Positions 63,927-64,000 of a stretch of 64,000 bases of DNA are shown here, piece by piece. How positions within the stretch are numbered: the first letter of the stretch is position 1; the number at the start of each line of letters is the position of its first letter. Source of the DNA: Sphingomonas lenta. Lineage in GTDB: Bacteria > Pseudomonadota > Alphaproteobacteria > Sphingomonadales > Sphingomonadaceae. The DNA is taken from NCBI RefSeq assembly GCF_002288825.1, contig NZ_NSLI01000004.1, positions 48,501 to 112,500 of the forward strand. The letters are read 5' to 3'. Made by a program: the position numbers and the translations under genes. Under the pieces are notes generated by a model. The model was not told where the DNA came from. It made no database searches and worked only from the letters and a program-made list of their open reading frames with translations.

Positions 63927-64000
63927 ATGACGATCGCGGCTATCCTCAGGACCAAGGGCTCGGAGGTGGTGACGCTGCCGCCGTCGGCGAGCGTGTCGGG
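63927..64000 (+). CDS. CBS-domain protein, start only (3' truncated by window)
   Basis: Only 24 codons are visible: MTIAAILRTKGSEVVTLPPS and then ASVSG, the characteristic beginning of stand-alone two-CBS-domain proteins of alphaproteobacteria. GGAGGAG lies 8 bases before the ATG. CBS pairs usually bind adenosine nucleotides; nothing further can be said from this fragment. Confidence 0.7.
   Translation, partial: MTIAAILRTKGSEVVTLPPSASVS

Overview
The window is about 70% GC, densely packed and coding on both strands. It looks like chromosomal DNA of an alphaproteobacterium of the order Sphingomonadales (Sphingomonas-like). Supporting signs are a TonB-receptor-type protein with the EEIVVTGQRE box, class I lysyl-tRNA synthetase, the cta/cox cluster running into SURF1 and thrC, a Tol-Pal operon, a DUF4167 gene beside prfA/prmC, and several families of long palindromic intergenic repeats. 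No rRNA, tRNA, CRISPR array, prophage or insertion sequence was seen. Most of it is core genome.

Layout. 1-8.2 kb: sucC (5' end cut by the window edge), a tiny coiled-coil ORF, etfB-etfA, a phytanoyl-CoA-dioxygenase-like enzyme, an alpha/beta hydrolase, a serine hydrolase, a P-loop ATPase and a renal-type dipeptidase. 8.3-12.1 kb (minus): acetylpolyamine-amidohydrolase-like gene, nhaA, lysK. 12.2-17.8 kb: TonB-receptor-like protein, SDR, phhB, a zincin, ccmAB and a small hypothetical gene. 17.8-29.9 kb: the aa3 oxidase locus (ctaC, ctaD, ctaB, a small membrane protein, ctaG, ctaE, SURF1), then thrC and an rRNA-methyltransferase-like gene. This locus is split between ctaD and ctaB by a 3.4-kb block holding a Mn catalase, an HWE histidine kinase behind a perfect FNR/FixK-type box, and a second P-loop ATPase. 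30-35.8 kb: pyrE, serine hydrolase, pdxJ, acpS, lepB, an AI-2E-type permease, maiA. 35.8-40.6 kb: a surface-glycan group of three glycosyltransferases and a membrane protein. 40.6-44.3 kb: ubiG, lysC, nitronate monooxygenase. 44.3-50.8 kb: a lipoprotein, ybgC-tolQRAB-pal, an MscS channel. 50.9-64 kb: S1/P1 nuclease, isoaspartyl peptidase, ispG, retropepsin, EamA transporter, GNAT, TfoX-N protein, ppa, M61 peptidase, hisS-prfA-prmC, DUF4167, a small membrane protein and the start of a CBS-domain protein.

How genes work together. Tight four-base overlaps (ATGA/GTGA/TGATG) indicate many co-translated pairs. Respiration dominates: sucC and ETF feed electrons toward the quinone pool; ctaCDE with ctaB, ctaG and SURF1 build the terminal oxidase; ccmAB contributes to cytochrome c maturation; ubiG makes quinone. 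The Tol-Pal set and glycosyltransferases serve the envelope.

Most interesting signals. (1) A three-copy element (CTGTCCTACA, then CCGTGC, then an ATG 26-28 bases after TCCTACA) precedes the dipeptidase, ctaB and nitronate monooxygenase genes. In all three cases the ORF opened by that ATG ends in an ATGA overlap with the gene's start codon. I know of no described element like this. (2) Palindromic repeats are used as gene parts: they supply the prmC start codon, the acpS ribosome-binding site, and the C-terminal codons of a glycosyltransferase and an MscS channel. (3) The oxidase locus is interrupted by an apparently FNR-controlled sensor kinase. (4) The 3' (anticodon-binding) parts of lysK and hisS have clearly lower GC than the rest of each gene.
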